This document shows positions 15,918 through 24,719 of a DNA stretch of 64,000 nucleotides, piece after piece; position 1 is the first letter of the stretch, and every line of letters begins with the position of its first letter. The notes beneath the pieces were generated by a model that had not been told where the DNA came from, did not search any database, and saw only the letters and a list, made by a program, of their open reading frames with translations. Source of the DNA: Paraburkholderia bryophila (GTDB taxonomy: Bacteria > Pseudomonadota > Gammaproteobacteria > Burkholderiales > Burkholderiaceae); assembly GCF_003269035.1 (NCBI RefSeq), contig NZ_QLTK01000017.1:90008-154007 (forward strand). The letters run 5' to 3'. The translations under genes were made by a program, and so were the position numbers.

Positions 15918-17351
15918 ATGGCGGAAAGCGATAGTCACCGTGCGGCCTCGGCCACGCGTGTCGGCACGGTAATGGGCAGTCTGCGCGAACGCATTGCGAG
16001 CCGCTCGCTAATGCCGGGCGCGCGCGTGCCGTCGATCCGCGCCATGACGGAGACGCTCGGCGTGTCGAAGTCGACGGTGGTGGAGGCCTACGACCGGCTG
16101 GTCGCGGAAGGCGCGATCGTCGCGCGGCGCGGCTCGGGGTTTTTCGTGTCGGGTCACGCGCCGCCGCTCGTGCTCGCCGATCTCGGGCCGCGTCTCGATC
16201 GGGAGGTCGATCCGCTGTGGCTCACGCGTCAGTCGCTGCAAGCGGATTCGACAGTGCTGAAACCGGGTTGCGGCTGGATGCCGCCGTCGTGGTTGCCGGA
16301 AGACGGCGTGCGCCGTGCGTTGCGGGCCGTGGCGCGCGATCCGCAGGCGCCGCTGGCCGAATACGCCAGTCCGTATGGGCTGCCGGCGCTGCGTCAGCAA
16401 CTGGCGTGGCGGTTCGGACAGCATGGCGTCGAGGCGCCGCCGGAACAGATCGTACTGACCGACAGCGGCACGCACTCGCTCGATCTGGTGTGCCGGTTCC
16501 TGCTCGAACCGGGCGACACCGTGCTGATCGACGACCCGTGCTACTTCAACTTTCAGGCGTTGTTGCGCGCGCATCGGGCGCGGATCGTCGGCGTGCCCTA
16601 TACGCCGTCCGGGCCCGATCTGGCGGCGTTCGAGCGGGCGTTGATCGAGCATCGCCCGAGGCTCTACGTGACCAATTCCGCGATCCACAATCCGACCGGC
16701 GCGACGCTGGCGCCGGCCGTTGCGCACCGCTTGCTGAAACTGGCGGGCGAACACGATCTGCTGATCGTCGAGGACGACATCTTCGCCGATTTCGAAGATG
16801 AAGCCGCGCCGCGGCTTGCCGCGTTCGACGGGCTCGCGCGCGTGGTGTCGATCGGCAGTTATTCGAAAACGCTGTCGGCGGCGGCGCGCTGCGGCTACAT
16901 CGCCGCGCGCCCCGAATGGGTGGAATCGTTGATCGATCTGAAACTGGCCACGTCGTTCGGCAATGGCCAGCTCAATGCGAGCGTCGTGCACAGGTTGCTG
17001 GTGGACGGCACTTACCGGCGTCATCTGGAATCGATGCGCGCGAAGCTCGCCGATGCGATGGGCGAAACGATCAGGCGGCTCGGTTACGCGGGCCTCGATA
17101 TCTGGACCCGGCCACGCGCCGGCATGTTCGTGTGGGCGCGTCTGCCCGATGCGCTGGATGCGGCCGAGATCGCGCGTCATGCGCTGGAAGAGGGCGTGGT
17201 GTTCGCGCCGGGCAATGTGTTCAGTGCGTCGCAATCGTCGGCCGGGTTCCTGCGCTTTAACGTGTCGCAGTGCAATCGTCCGAAGGTCTACGAGGTATTG
17301 CAACGGGCCATGGAAGCAACGGCCGTTGCCAGGCAGCGGGCGCACGCCTGA
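15918..17351 (+). CDS. MocR-type regulator (GntR HTH fused to PLP aminotransferase)
   Basis: A 477-residue fusion. A GntR-family winged helix (about residues 10-80, with VPSIRAMTETLGVSKSTVVEAYDRLVAEGAIVARRGSGFFV) is followed by a type I aminotransferase domain. The PLP lysine lies in SIGSYSKTLSAAARCGYIAA and the Asp that binds the pyridine nitrogen in LLIVEDDIFADFE. Such proteins sense an amino compound through PLP and usually act as transcription factors rather than enzymes. The ATG at 15918 fits the family length; the frame extends further left through the EamA gene but that part is an antisense shadow. It is divergent from the EamA exporter gene. Confidence 0.93.
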   Translation: MAESDSHRAASATRVGTVMGSLRERIASRSLMPGARVPSIRAMTETLGVSKSTVVEAYDRLVAEGAIVARRGSGFFVSGHAPPLVLADLGPRLDREVDPLWLTRQSLQADSTVLKPGCGWMPPSWLPEDGVRRALRAVARDPQAPLAEYASPYGLPALRQQLAWRFGQHGVEAPPEQIVLTDSGTHSLDLVCRFLLEPGDTVLIDDPCYFNFQALLRAHRARIVGVPYTPSGPDLAAFERALIEHRPRLYVTNSAIHNPTGATLAPAVAHRLLKLAGEHDLLIVEDDIFADFEDEAAPRLAAFDGLARVVSIGSYSKTLSAAARCGYIAARPEWVESLIDLKLATSFGNGQLNASVVHRLLVDGTYRRHLESMRAKLADAMGETIRRLGYAGLDIWTRPRAGMFVWARLPDALDAAEIARHALEEGVVFAPGNVFSASQSSAGFLRFNVSQCNRPKVYEVLQRAMEATAVARQRAHA

Positions 17352-17435
17352 CTCGCGTGCGTGGGTGTGTGTGCGCGCGCCGCGCCGCTGCGCTGCGTTG
17401 TGTTCGCGTCGTTACATTGCTTGCCGTTCAGCAGG

Positions 17436-18509
17436 CTACTTGCATAGCAGAAGCAGACGCTCCTGATCCGTGCAGGTGGCCCGCGGTTTCTGCACGGCCT
17501 GGGCCGCCGCCGCGTTCATCGCCGCGCTCTTGTTGATGAGACACGCGCGCAAATGCTTCTCGACCGGCGAGTAGTATTTCCATCCGCGCACGAGGGTGGG
17601 CAGTTCGAGCTTCACCTGTTTCCATTTGGGATGCCCGTGCTCCTGCAGATTGTCGAAGTTGGCACACAGCGAATCGGCAAAGCGGTTCAGATTCACGACG
17701 GTGTCGCGCAACCCGTAATCGTAGGTGACGAGAAACGCCTTGACGGTCAGCGTCGGCGTGTCTTCCTTGATCCAGTTCGGGTAGCTCGTCGCGCGGATCG
17801 TCGCGGGGAAATAGGTCTGTTTGGCGCGCGCGGTTTCCGGCGCGGCGGGATCGGCCCGCAGCAGGCGAAGCTGGTTCAGCAACTCGGGATTCATGTCGTT
17901 GAACAGTTTCGCCGGCTGCCCGACCACGATGATCGCCACGTCCACTTTCTTGACGATCAGCGCGGCCAGCGCATCTTCGTTGCTCAGGTGCTGGATGTTC
18001 TGCTCGGGAATCGCCTGACCGAACATCAGGTGATAGAGCGTGGTGGCCGATTGCGCGGTGCCGCTGCCGAGCAGGCCGACGCTGATGGTTTTGTCCTTGA
18101 TGTCGGCGAAGGTTTTCATTGGCGAATCGGCACGCACCACGACGTTAATCTCTTCGTCGTAAAGCGGCATGATGAGGCGCAGCGGCCGGATGGCAGTGCC
18201 GGCGTCGGCATTGCCCGCGTTGGCCATGTCGATGTACGCCTGATACACGTCGGATTGCACCAGCGCGAGCTTTACGCCGGACTCGAAGCGCATGCGTTGC
18301 ACGTTCTCGGCCGAGCCTTTCGAGGCCATCACTTCGAGATCGATGCCGGCCGGCTGCGCGACCCATTTCGACAGATCCTGGCCGATCTGGATATACGTGC
18401 CGCGTTCCGGACCGGTGACGATCTTGTAGTGCGTCGGCTCCGCGCAAACCAGAGAAGATGCGACCAGCAGCGCCAGCCCCAGCCATCCCGCCAGAAGTCT
18501 CTTCAGCAT
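17436..18509 (-). CDS. TAXI family TRAP transporter solute-binding protein
   Basis: A 357-residue periplasmic binding protein. It has a signal peptide (residues 1-23, ending SSLVCA), then the family hallmark YKIVTGPERGTYIQIGQDLSKWVAQPAGIDLEVMASKGSAENVQRM, and VGLLGSGTAQSATTLYHLM in the second lobe. TAXI proteins normally work with a fused DctQM permease, but none is beside this gene. The C-terminus carries several Cys (LRACLINKS, ATCTDQE, LLLCK), more than usual. The ligand is unknown, often glutamate-like or other dicarboxylates in this family. Confidence 0.85.
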   Translation of the reverse strand: MLKRLLAGWLGLALLVASSLVCAEPTHYKIVTGPERGTYIQIGQDLSKWVAQPAGIDLEVMASKGSAENVQRMRFESGVKLALVQSDVYQAYIDMANAGNADAGTAIRPLRLIMPLYDEEINVVVRADSPMKTFADIKDKTISVGLLGSGTAQSATTLYHLMFGQAIPEQNIQHLSNEDALAALIVKKVDVAIIVVGQPAKLFNDMNPELLNQLRLLRADPAAPETARAKQTYFPATIRATSYPNWIKEDTPTLTVKAFLVTYDYGLRDTVVNLNRFADSLCANFDNLQEHGHPKWKQVKLELPTLVRGWKYYSPVEKHLRACLINKSAAMNAAAAQAVQKPRATCTDQERLLLLCK

Positions 18510-18725
18510 GGTCTCTCTACCTATCGGTCAGGTTCGTTCCGCTTCCCGCGTCGGCGCGCGTGAAGCACCATTGAGCCGGTTTGCCATGGCATGCTCGCCG
18601 CATCGCGCGTTCGTGTCCGTCTGTTGCCGCTCAGAGCGGCACGATTCGGCGCCGGCGTGGCGTCGAATCGCGGCAGCGAGGTTAGCGGTGTCTTTGGCCG
18701 TGTCTTTCGGCATCCAGACGATCGG

Positions 18726-19745
18726 CTACTGAGCGGCTGTCGCAGCGTGCGAATTCAGCGGCGCCCAGCCGGTCTCGCGAATCACGCGCGCCAGGATGAG
18801 CTTCGCCGTGTCGTTACCGGTGTCGATAGTGAGCGCCTCATTGGCATGCTGGCGCGCGCACGGCCAGACCTGTTGGGCGACGCAGGTTTGCGCCGCCTGC
18901 AAGGCGGCGTCGCGGCGTGCGGTCAACGGGCGCAGCTCGGTGGCGAGATCCTGGGCGTCGGCGTTGCCCGGTTGCAGCGTTTGCGCTGCGCCGAGCGCGG
19001 CCTGAGCCATGGACAGATCGTTGGCGCGGAAGGCGAGGCGCGCCGCCTGCAAGGCCTGGGTGGCGTCGCGGAATTGCGGCGCCGGTTTGACCGGCGTTGC
19101 GGCGGGTGGCTGTGCCACCGGCGCGGTGGGAAAGAGCTGAGTGGATCGGGCGGTGGCGCCCGGCGCGGCGGGCGTGTTCGCAGCGCCCGGTTGGGCCGGT
19201 TGGACCTGCTGCGGTTTATAAAGGGCGATCGTGCCGGTGGTGGTTCTGGCGTCCTGCGTCGCGTCGGTGCTTTGATCGTTGCCGCCGTTTTGCGAATCGC
19301 GATTGTCGCCGAATAGTGCGTACGCGCCAGCCACCAGGCCTATGACGACAAGCACGCCAACGATCAGCAGCGTGGTTCTGCGATTGGGCATCGCGGTGCT
19401 GCGCTTCGACTCGGGCAAATCGGTCAGCGACGGTGCCGGCGGATGCGTCGCCACGATTGCCGGCGTGTGCATCCCGGCTTCGCCGGTCAATGATTCGCCG
19501 GCGCCCGATGTGTGCGCGGCGACATCCGTTTCAGCCGACGCGGCCGGATCGAAACCGTTTTTCTGCACCGCCTTATTCATTGCGCTCGCGCGGCTGCCGG
19601 GAATCACGGCGCGCTTGTGCGGACCGCCTTCGAGCGGATGCACCGCGCCGCAATACGGGCAATAGTCGACTTGCCGGTACAGTGCGCCCCCGCAGCGTTT
19701 GCACGGTGTTGGAAAACTGTGGCCGGTGATAGTCTGGGTGGCCAT
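18726..19745 (-). CDS. Zinc-ribbon, single-TM protein with TPR-like C-terminus
   Basis: A 339-residue protein of no named family. Residues 15-32 form a zinc ribbon (Cys15-x2-Cys18-x10-Cys29-x2-Cys32). A transmembrane helix is at about 124-144 (LLIVGVLVVIGLVAGAYALF). A Pro/Ala-rich linker is followed by a TPR-like helical region (ATQALQAARLAFRANDLSMAQAALGAAQTLQPGNADAQDLATELRPL). The topology is probably ribbon in the cytoplasm and TPR part outside. The ATG at 19745 begins the ribbon module; the frame extends upstream without domain content. It is followed downstream by the TAXI gene 216 bp away. Function is unknown. Confidence 0.72.
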   Translation of the reverse strand: MATQTITGHSFPTPCKRCGGALYRQVDYCPYCGAVHPLEGGPHKRAVIPGSRASAMNKAVQKNGFDPAASAETDVAAHTSGAGESLTGEAGMHTPAIVATHPPAPSLTDLPESKRSTAMPNRRTTLLIVGVLVVIGLVAGAYALFGDNRDSQNGGNDQSTDATQDARTTTGTIALYKPQQVQPAQPGAANTPAAPGATARSTQLFPTAPVAQPPAATPVKPAPQFRDATQALQAARLAFRANDLSMAQAALGAAQTLQPGNADAQDLATELRPLTARRDAALQAAQTCVAQQVWPCARQHANEALTIDTGNDTAKLILARVIRETGWAPLNSHAATAAQ

Positions 19746-20034
19746 GCTGAGGACCCACCTGAGAAAAACGGTGCCGTTACGGCATGCTCCGGATCGTATT
19801 GAAGCGGCAGCCAGATCCGCGGAAATCACGATCCACATGCGCCGGAAAGTCTCGGGCCGCAAACTCGCGCTTGCGCTGCCGCTGCTCGCAATATGTGGCG
19901 TTTTAAATGGCACGTCAATCGACGTTCGCACCTATCCTGTGTGCGCTAGCGAACATTTGTAGGTACGACGAAATACCGTGCATGCTGGCAGGACGAACGG
20001 GCGCGTGGTTTTTTCATTTCAGTCGCGCTGAAAA

Positions 20035-21570
20035 TCAATGCTTGCGCAACGGATGATCCTTCAGCAGCCACGCCATCGCGAAGGCCAGCACGATCACGCA
20101 TGCCGCCGACAGATACACCGTATGCAACGCACCGGCGAACGCCTGCAGATAATCTTCGCGTAATGCGGTGGGTAATTGATGGATCACGGCGGGCCCGAGT
20201 GCGTGCGGCAATTCGGTGTCGGGCGGCATCAGCTTTTCGAGGCGCGCGGCCAGACCGTTCGAGAACACCGCGCCGAATGCGGCGACCCCGATCGAGCCGC
20301 CGATCGAGCGGAACAAGGTTGCGCCGGAGGTGGCCACACCCATGTGTTTGAACTCGACCGTGTTCTGCACGGCGAGAATCAGCACCTGCATCACCATGCC
20401 GAGACCGCAGCCGAGAATGCCCATGTCGATATACATCACACGAATCGGCGTGTCGATCTGCAGACGGGCGAGCAGCAGCATCGCGATCGCCGCGAGCAGG
20501 GTACCCATGATCGGGAAGATGCGGTACTTGCCGATTTTGCTGATGATGCGGCCGGTCACCATCGACATCACGAACAGGCCGCCCATCATCGGCAGCATCT
20601 GCATGCCGGCTTGCGTCGGCGTCGAGCTTTTGACCACCTGCAGATAGAGCGGCAGAAAGGTCACCGAACCGAACAGCGAGACGCCGATGACAAAGCCGAT
20701 CAGGCTACTCAGTAAAAACGTACGTTGTTTGAAAAGTTCGAGCGGCATGATCGGTTCGACCGCGCTGCGTTCTTCGTGAATGAAGCCCCAGATCGACACC
20801 AGTCCGATACCCAGCGTGAACCACAATTGCGGCGACGACCACGGCAGAATCGTGCCGCCCTGGCTCGTAAACAAAATGATGCAGGTGAGCGCGCCGGCGA
20901 GAAACGCGGCGCCCATGTAGTCGATCGTGTGCTTCACGTGGCGCACATGCGGCTTGAAAACCGTGCCGATCACGGCAAGTGAGATGATGCCGAGCGGCAG
21001 GTTGATGTAAAAAATCCAGCGCCACGACAGATGTTCGACGAGAAAGCCGCCGAGCAGCGGCCCGATCACGGTCGCGAGGCCGAACACGCCGCCGAATACG
21101 CCCTGAAAGCGGCCGCGTTCGGCTGGCGGAATCACGTCGCCGATCGCGGCCATGGTGACGACCAGCAGACCGCCGCCGCCGAGTCCCTGCAGCGCGCGCA
21201 GCACGATCAACTGGGTCATGTTCTGTGCGACGCCGCACAATGCGGAGCCGGCCAGGAACACGACGATCGCCGTCTGCAGCACGATCTTGCGGCCGAACAG
21301 ATCGCCGAATTTGCCGTACAACGGCACGACGATGGTCGAACTGAGCAGGTAGGCGGTCACTACCCACGACAGATTGTTGAGCCCGCCGAGTTCGCCGACG
21401 ATGGTTGGCAGCGCGGTCGAGACGATCGTCTGATCGAGCGCCGCGAGCAACATGACCAGCAGCAACGCGGGAAACAGCAGGCGGATCGGCGGATGATCGG
21501 CCGCTTGCGGACCCGCGGGGGCCGGGCTGGGCGGCCGGTCTGCGGACTGAAGGGTAGCAGGTTGTTCCAT
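20035..21570 (-). CDS. MFS drug:H+ antiporter, DHA2 (EmrB/QacA) family
   Basis: A 511-residue, 14-helix efflux pump of the major facilitator superfamily. The motif A segment LYGKFGDLFGRKIVLQTAIVVFLAGSALCG and the antiporter motif C segment GVFGLATVIGPLLGGFLVEHLSWRWIFYINLPLGI are both intact. It exports hydrophobic toxic compounds across the inner membrane using the proton gradient. No membrane-fusion partner is adjacent, so it probably works alone. It is divergent from a TetR gene with a 72-bp AT-rich intergenic region, the classic repressor/pump layout. Confidence 0.92.
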   Translation of the reverse strand: MEQPATLQSADRPPSPAPAGPQAADHPPIRLLFPALLLVMLLAALDQTIVSTALPTIVGELGGLNNLSWVVTAYLLSSTIVVPLYGKFGDLFGRKIVLQTAIVVFLAGSALCGVAQNMTQLIVLRALQGLGGGGLLVVTMAAIGDVIPPAERGRFQGVFGGVFGLATVIGPLLGGFLVEHLSWRWIFYINLPLGIISLAVIGTVFKPHVRHVKHTIDYMGAAFLAGALTCIILFTSQGGTILPWSSPQLWFTLGIGLVSIWGFIHEERSAVEPIMPLELFKQRTFLLSSLIGFVIGVSLFGSVTFLPLYLQVVKSSTPTQAGMQMLPMMGGLFVMSMVTGRIISKIGKYRIFPIMGTLLAAIAMLLLARLQIDTPIRVMYIDMGILGCGLGMVMQVLILAVQNTVEFKHMGVATSGATLFRSIGGSIGVAAFGAVFSNGLAARLEKLMPPDTELPHALGPAVIHQLPTALREDYLQAFAGALHTVYLSAACVIVLAFAMAWLLKDHPLRKH

Positions 21571-21642
21571 GGGGATGTATTGAAATTAATTAATTCAGAG
21601 ATTAATATAGGAGACATCATAGCAGCCGTCAAATTGAATGCA
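21571..21642. promoter_or_regulatory. AT-rich divergent promoter/operator region for the MFS and TetR genes
   Basis: This 72-bp divergent region is strikingly AT-rich against its neighbours. It carries TGAA (21581-21584) and TTCA (21594-21597) arms around a TTAATTAA core, with a second ATTAAT just to the right (21601-21606). An overlapping repressor site for the TetR protein is likely. The promoters of both genes must lie here or slightly within the coding ends. The exact operator is not resolved by reading alone. Confidence 0.5.
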
Positions 21643-22344
21643 ATGGCAAGGATTCCGTCAGTTCCGTCAGATGAGCAGGAAGCGAAGGGCGCGCCGCGGC
21701 CCGCGCGTCGTCCGGGCCGTCCGTCTGGTGCCGCGCGCGGCCCGGAGCAGCGCAGCCGCCTGCTCGATGCCGCGCTCGCGCTGTTCGCGCGACAGGGCAT
21801 CGTCGACACCACGCTCGGGGAAATTGCCCGCGAGGCGGGTTTCACGCCGGCCATGATGCATTACTACTTCAAGACCCGCGACCAACTGCTCGACGTGCTT
21901 ATCGACGAACGTTTCGCGCCGTTGCGCGCGGGGCTCGGCGTGCCGTTTCAGGAGAATCCCGACGACCCGGTCGCCGCCATCACGCAACTCGCGCGGCGGA
22001 TGGTGCAGGTGGCGAGCGATCATCCGTGGTTCCCGTCGCTGTGGGTGCGAGAAGTGATCAGCGACGGCGGCCTGCTGCGTCAGCGCATGCAGGAGCGGTT
22101 CGGCAACACGTATCAGAAAGCGTCGCTGGCGGCGATTGCGCGCTGGCAGGCGGAGGGGCGTCTGAACCCGGGGCTGGAGCCCGCGCTCGTGTTCGTCACG
22201 TTGTTGGGACTCACAATTCTGCCGCTGGCCGCATCGAAGATGTGGCGCAACGATCCTTTGCGCAGCAACATCGGCGGCGAGGAAATTGCGCGGCATGCGG
22301 TCGCGCTGCTGGTGCGGGGAATCGGGCCGCAGAAAGCGGAGTGA
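21643..22344 (+). CDS. TetR family transcriptional repressor
   Basis: A 233-residue regulator. After a basic, Pro/Arg-rich leader the TetR HTH is clear at about residues 36-82 (RSRLLDAALALFARQGIVDTTLGEIAREAGFTPAMMHYYFKTRDQLLDVLI). The C-terminal ligand-binding part is helical with a TetR_C-like end. The ATG at 21643 was chosen because it follows the promoter region; the open frame upstream runs antisense through the MFS gene. It most likely represses the divergent MFS pump and is released by a pump substrate. Confidence 0.9.
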   Translation: MARIPSVPSDEQEAKGAPRPARRPGRPSGAARGPEQRSRLLDAALALFARQGIVDTTLGEIAREAGFTPAMMHYYFKTRDQLLDVLIDERFAPLRAGLGVPFQENPDDPVAAITQLARRMVQVASDHPWFPSLWVREVISDGGLLRQRMQERFGNTYQKASLAAIARWQAEGRLNPGLEPALVFVTLLGLTILPLAASKMWRNDPLRSNIGGEEIARHAVALLVRGIGPQKAE

Positions 22345-22676
22345 GTTCCTCGCTGTCCGCCTCCGTCGCGGCACGCTACGTGCTACCTGTCGTGTGGAAG
22401 TGAACGCCGTCGCGCACCGATCAGCGCAGGGGGCGTCGCGGAAGAACAGGAATGGCGGAACGGACGCCGCATCTGAAACGCCGTGCCGGTGGAGCGGGCA
22501 CGCGTTCTCGCGGCGGACCGGAAGGGTCGGCATCGGTCTGCGCGAAGCGCGGCGCCGCGGGCCGGTTTTTCATTGGCGTGCAATTTTGGCGCGTTACTGT
22601 GCGCGCGGGTTGGGCAGTCGGCATGTTTCAATCGTCGACCGGCCTGAAACTCGACGCGCGAAATCGAGTCGGAACC
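22345..22676. other. 332-bp intergenic stretch, no gene seen
   Basis: This stretch lies between the TetR stop and the receiver-protein start. Open frames here are short, Arg/Gly-rich and lack ribosome sites. The receiver frame stays open back to 22452, but the extra residues show no domain. I see no clear hairpin terminator. It presumably holds the TetR terminator and the receiver gene's promoter. Confidence 0.5.
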
Positions 22677-23189
22677 ATGAACAGCGACATCGCAGCCGCG
22701 AGAATCGGCGGCACGCAGCAGAACGATACATTGGCCACTTCAGACGGTCTAACCGGTTTTTTAGAGCAACAACAGAAAATGAACGGAGCATTGAGACTCG
22801 ATCAGGCCACGATCGTGCTCGTCGAAGACGACCCGGATAGCCGGGAGTCGTTGACCCTGTTACTCGAAGCGGAAGGCGCGCAGGTCTGCGCCGTGGCGGA
22901 TGCGGAAGAGGGCGTCGAAGCGGCTTTGCGGCTGTTGCCCGACGCCGTGGTCTGCGACCTCGATTTACCGGCCATGGACGGTTTCTACCTGATCCAGCGG
23001 CTGCGCGACCACGAGATTCGCGGCGATCACGCGCCTTCGGTGGCGGTGGCGCTCACGGGTCACACCGACGAAGCCTACCGCTTGCGTAGCATCGGCGAGG
23101 GCTTCCAGCATTTCATGACCAAACCCGCTTTACCTGAAGACCTCGTGACGTTGCTGCACGACGCGATCGACGCGCGCGCGGCGGGCTAA
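22677..23189 (+). CDS. Stand-alone response-regulator receiver protein
   Basis: A 170-residue protein made of about 44 leading residues and one receiver domain. The acidic pair is at Asp51-Asp52, the phospho-acceptor is Asp94 in VVCDLDLPAMDG, the Thr/Ser switch is in VALTGHTDE and the conserved Lys is in MTKPALPEDL. There is no output domain, so it acts through protein contacts or a phosphorelay. The start is uncertain: an ATG at 22779 would remove most of the leader. No histidine kinase is adjacent; the nearest is the hybrid kinase at 28.2 kb. Confidence 0.8.
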   Translation: MNSDIAAARIGGTQQNDTLATSDGLTGFLEQQQKMNGALRLDQATIVLVEDDPDSRESLTLLLEAEGAQVCAVADAEEGVEAALRLLPDAVVCDLDLPAMDGFYLIQRLRDHEIRGDHAPSVAVALTGHTDEAYRLRSIGEGFQHFMTKPALPEDLVTLLHDAIDARAAG

Positions 23190-23290
23190 GCGGGTTCGTG
23201 GCGGGTTGATCGACGGTTGGCATTTCGGCGCCGTCTCGGCGCCTCCAGTCCGTGACGGTCGCGAAGTCCGTGCGGATCGGGAAGGACGTG

Positions 23291-23860
23291 CTATTTAGCG
23301 GCAACGGCCGCCGCTGAACCCGCCGCAGTTTCCGCTTCCGCCGCCTGGCATGCGGAACACAATCCCTTCAGTTCGATTTCATCGCTGGCGAGGCGGTAGC
23401 CCGCGTCTTCGATCTGCGCGACGAGCGCCTGACGCAGTTTGGGCTGATGCAGTTCGGTCACGTTGCCGCACTGCTGGCAGACCACCAGAATGCCGTGCTG
23501 GCACTGCGTCAGATCGTGGCACACCGTGAAGGCGTTGATCGATTCGATCCGATGCACGAGTCCGGCGGTCAGCAGGAAATCCAGCGCCCGGTACACCGTG
23601 GGCGGTGCGGAGCCCGGATGGATCTGGCGCATTTCGTCGAGCAACGAATAGGCCTTGGTGGCGCGGCCTGAATTCAACAGCAATTCAAGCACCTTGCGGC
23701 GAATCGGCGTGAGTTTTTCGCCGCGTTCGCGGCAGTATTCGTCGGCGAGCGTCAGCGCGGCTTCCTGCGAAACGCCGTGCGTGTGTCCCGGCTCATGGGC
23801 ATGCGCAGTAGCGGCGGAGGTGGCTTTGGCGGCGAGCGCGGCGGGCTTGGCGGTCTTCAT
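23291..23860 (-). CDS. zur: Fur family regulator, Zur-like
   Basis: A 189-residue Fur-superfamily repressor. The winged-helix part (KLTPIRRKVLELLLNSGRATKAYSLLDEMRQIHPGSAPPTVYRALDFLLTAGLVHRIES) is followed by the structural zinc site Cys128-x2-Cys131 and Cys168-x2-Cys171. The protein carries extra His and Cys ligands (HDLTQCQHG) in the position used by Zur for sensing, and a His-rich leader (HAHEPGHTHG). This favours zinc-responsive Zur over Fur. It follows the GST gene by 59 bp on the same strand. No zinc transporter genes are in the window; Zur versus another Fur-type sensor is probable but not proven. Confidence 0.8.
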   Translation of the reverse strand: MKTAKPAALAAKATSAATAHAHEPGHTHGVSQEAALTLADEYCRERGEKLTPIRRKVLELLLNSGRATKAYSLLDEMRQIHPGSAPPTVYRALDFLLTAGLVHRIESINAFTVCHDLTQCQHGILVVCQQCGNVTELHQPKLRQALVAQIEDAGYRLASDEIELKGLCSACQAAEAETAAGSAAAVAAK

Positions 23861-23919
23861 ACGTCGATTATAAAGGTCAGCGCGCCGCGCTGTGCTGGGT
23901 GCTCGCGACGCCGTGCAGC

Positions 23920-24546
23920 TCAGGTCAGCGGAAAGTCGATGTACTTCTTGAACCCCGTACGCGTCGCGAGACGCGAATACCAGCGCTCCAGATTCGGCAG
24001 TGGCGGGCGCTCCACGCCATCCAGCCCGAACCAGCGTTTCGCGTATGCGCCGATCACGATATCGGCCAGCGTGAACTTCTCGCCTTCGAGGAAAAAGCGC
24101 GCTTGCAGATGGCTGTCCAGCATGCGCCACAGCGCGGTGACCGCGGCGAAGTCCGTGGCGAGTTTGGCGGTGTCGCGTTCGGCCGCCGGCGTGCGCACGA
24201 GCGCCCAGAACACCGGACGCTCGGCGGGTTGCAGCGTGGACAGCGACCAGTCCAGCCAGCGGTCGACGCTCGCGCGCACTCTCGGCTCGGCCGGATACAG
24301 CAGGCTCGCCTCGCCGTATTGCAGCACCAGATAACGCAGGATCGCGTTCGATTCCCACAGCACGAAGTCGTCGTCGACCAGCGTCGGAATCTTGCCGGTC
24401 GGGTTCATCGCGAGATAGTCGGGTTCGTTGTTGCGGCCAAATTGCAGACCCGCGTCGATGCGCTCGTACGGCAGCACCAGCTCATCGCAGCACCACAACA
24501 CCTTCTGGACGTTAACCGAGTTGGTGCGTCCCCAGATCGTAATCAT
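23920..24546 (-). CDS. Glutathione S-transferase family protein
   Basis: A 208-residue GST. The N-terminal thioredoxin fold starts MITIWGRTNSVNVQKVLWCCDEL, with the cis-Pro and glutathione-binding part NPTGKIPTLVDDDFVLWESNAILRYL. The C-terminal helical domain contains FFLEGEKFTLADIVIGAYAKRWF with the conserved Asp of the N-capping box. It would conjugate or reduce substrates with glutathione in the cytoplasm. The ATG at 24546 is at the natural domain start; upstream codons are not GST-like. It is divergent from the NERD-helicase gene, 173 bp away. Confidence 0.92.
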   Translation of the reverse strand: MITIWGRTNSVNVQKVLWCCDELVLPYERIDAGLQFGRNNEPDYLAMNPTGKIPTLVDDDFVLWESNAILRYLVLQYGEASLLYPAEPRVRASVDRWLDWSLSTLQPAERPVFWALVRTPAAERDTAKLATDFAAVTALWRMLDSHLQARFFLEGEKFTLADIVIGAYAKRWFGLDGVERPPLPNLERWYSRLATRTGFKKYIDFPLT

Positions 24547-24719
24547 CCGGTCAATCCTTTTCTTGGCAAGTTGGCAAAGTTGGCAAGCCGCGCCGGCTGC
24601 GCGGCGTTCAGCCGGTAACGATACACGATGCGCGCGCCTTTGCGGGGCGCGGGCGAAGCCGTTCGGCAATTCCCACGCGTTGCGTACAATGGCCGCTCCC
24701 GAATACGACGAGGCACCGG

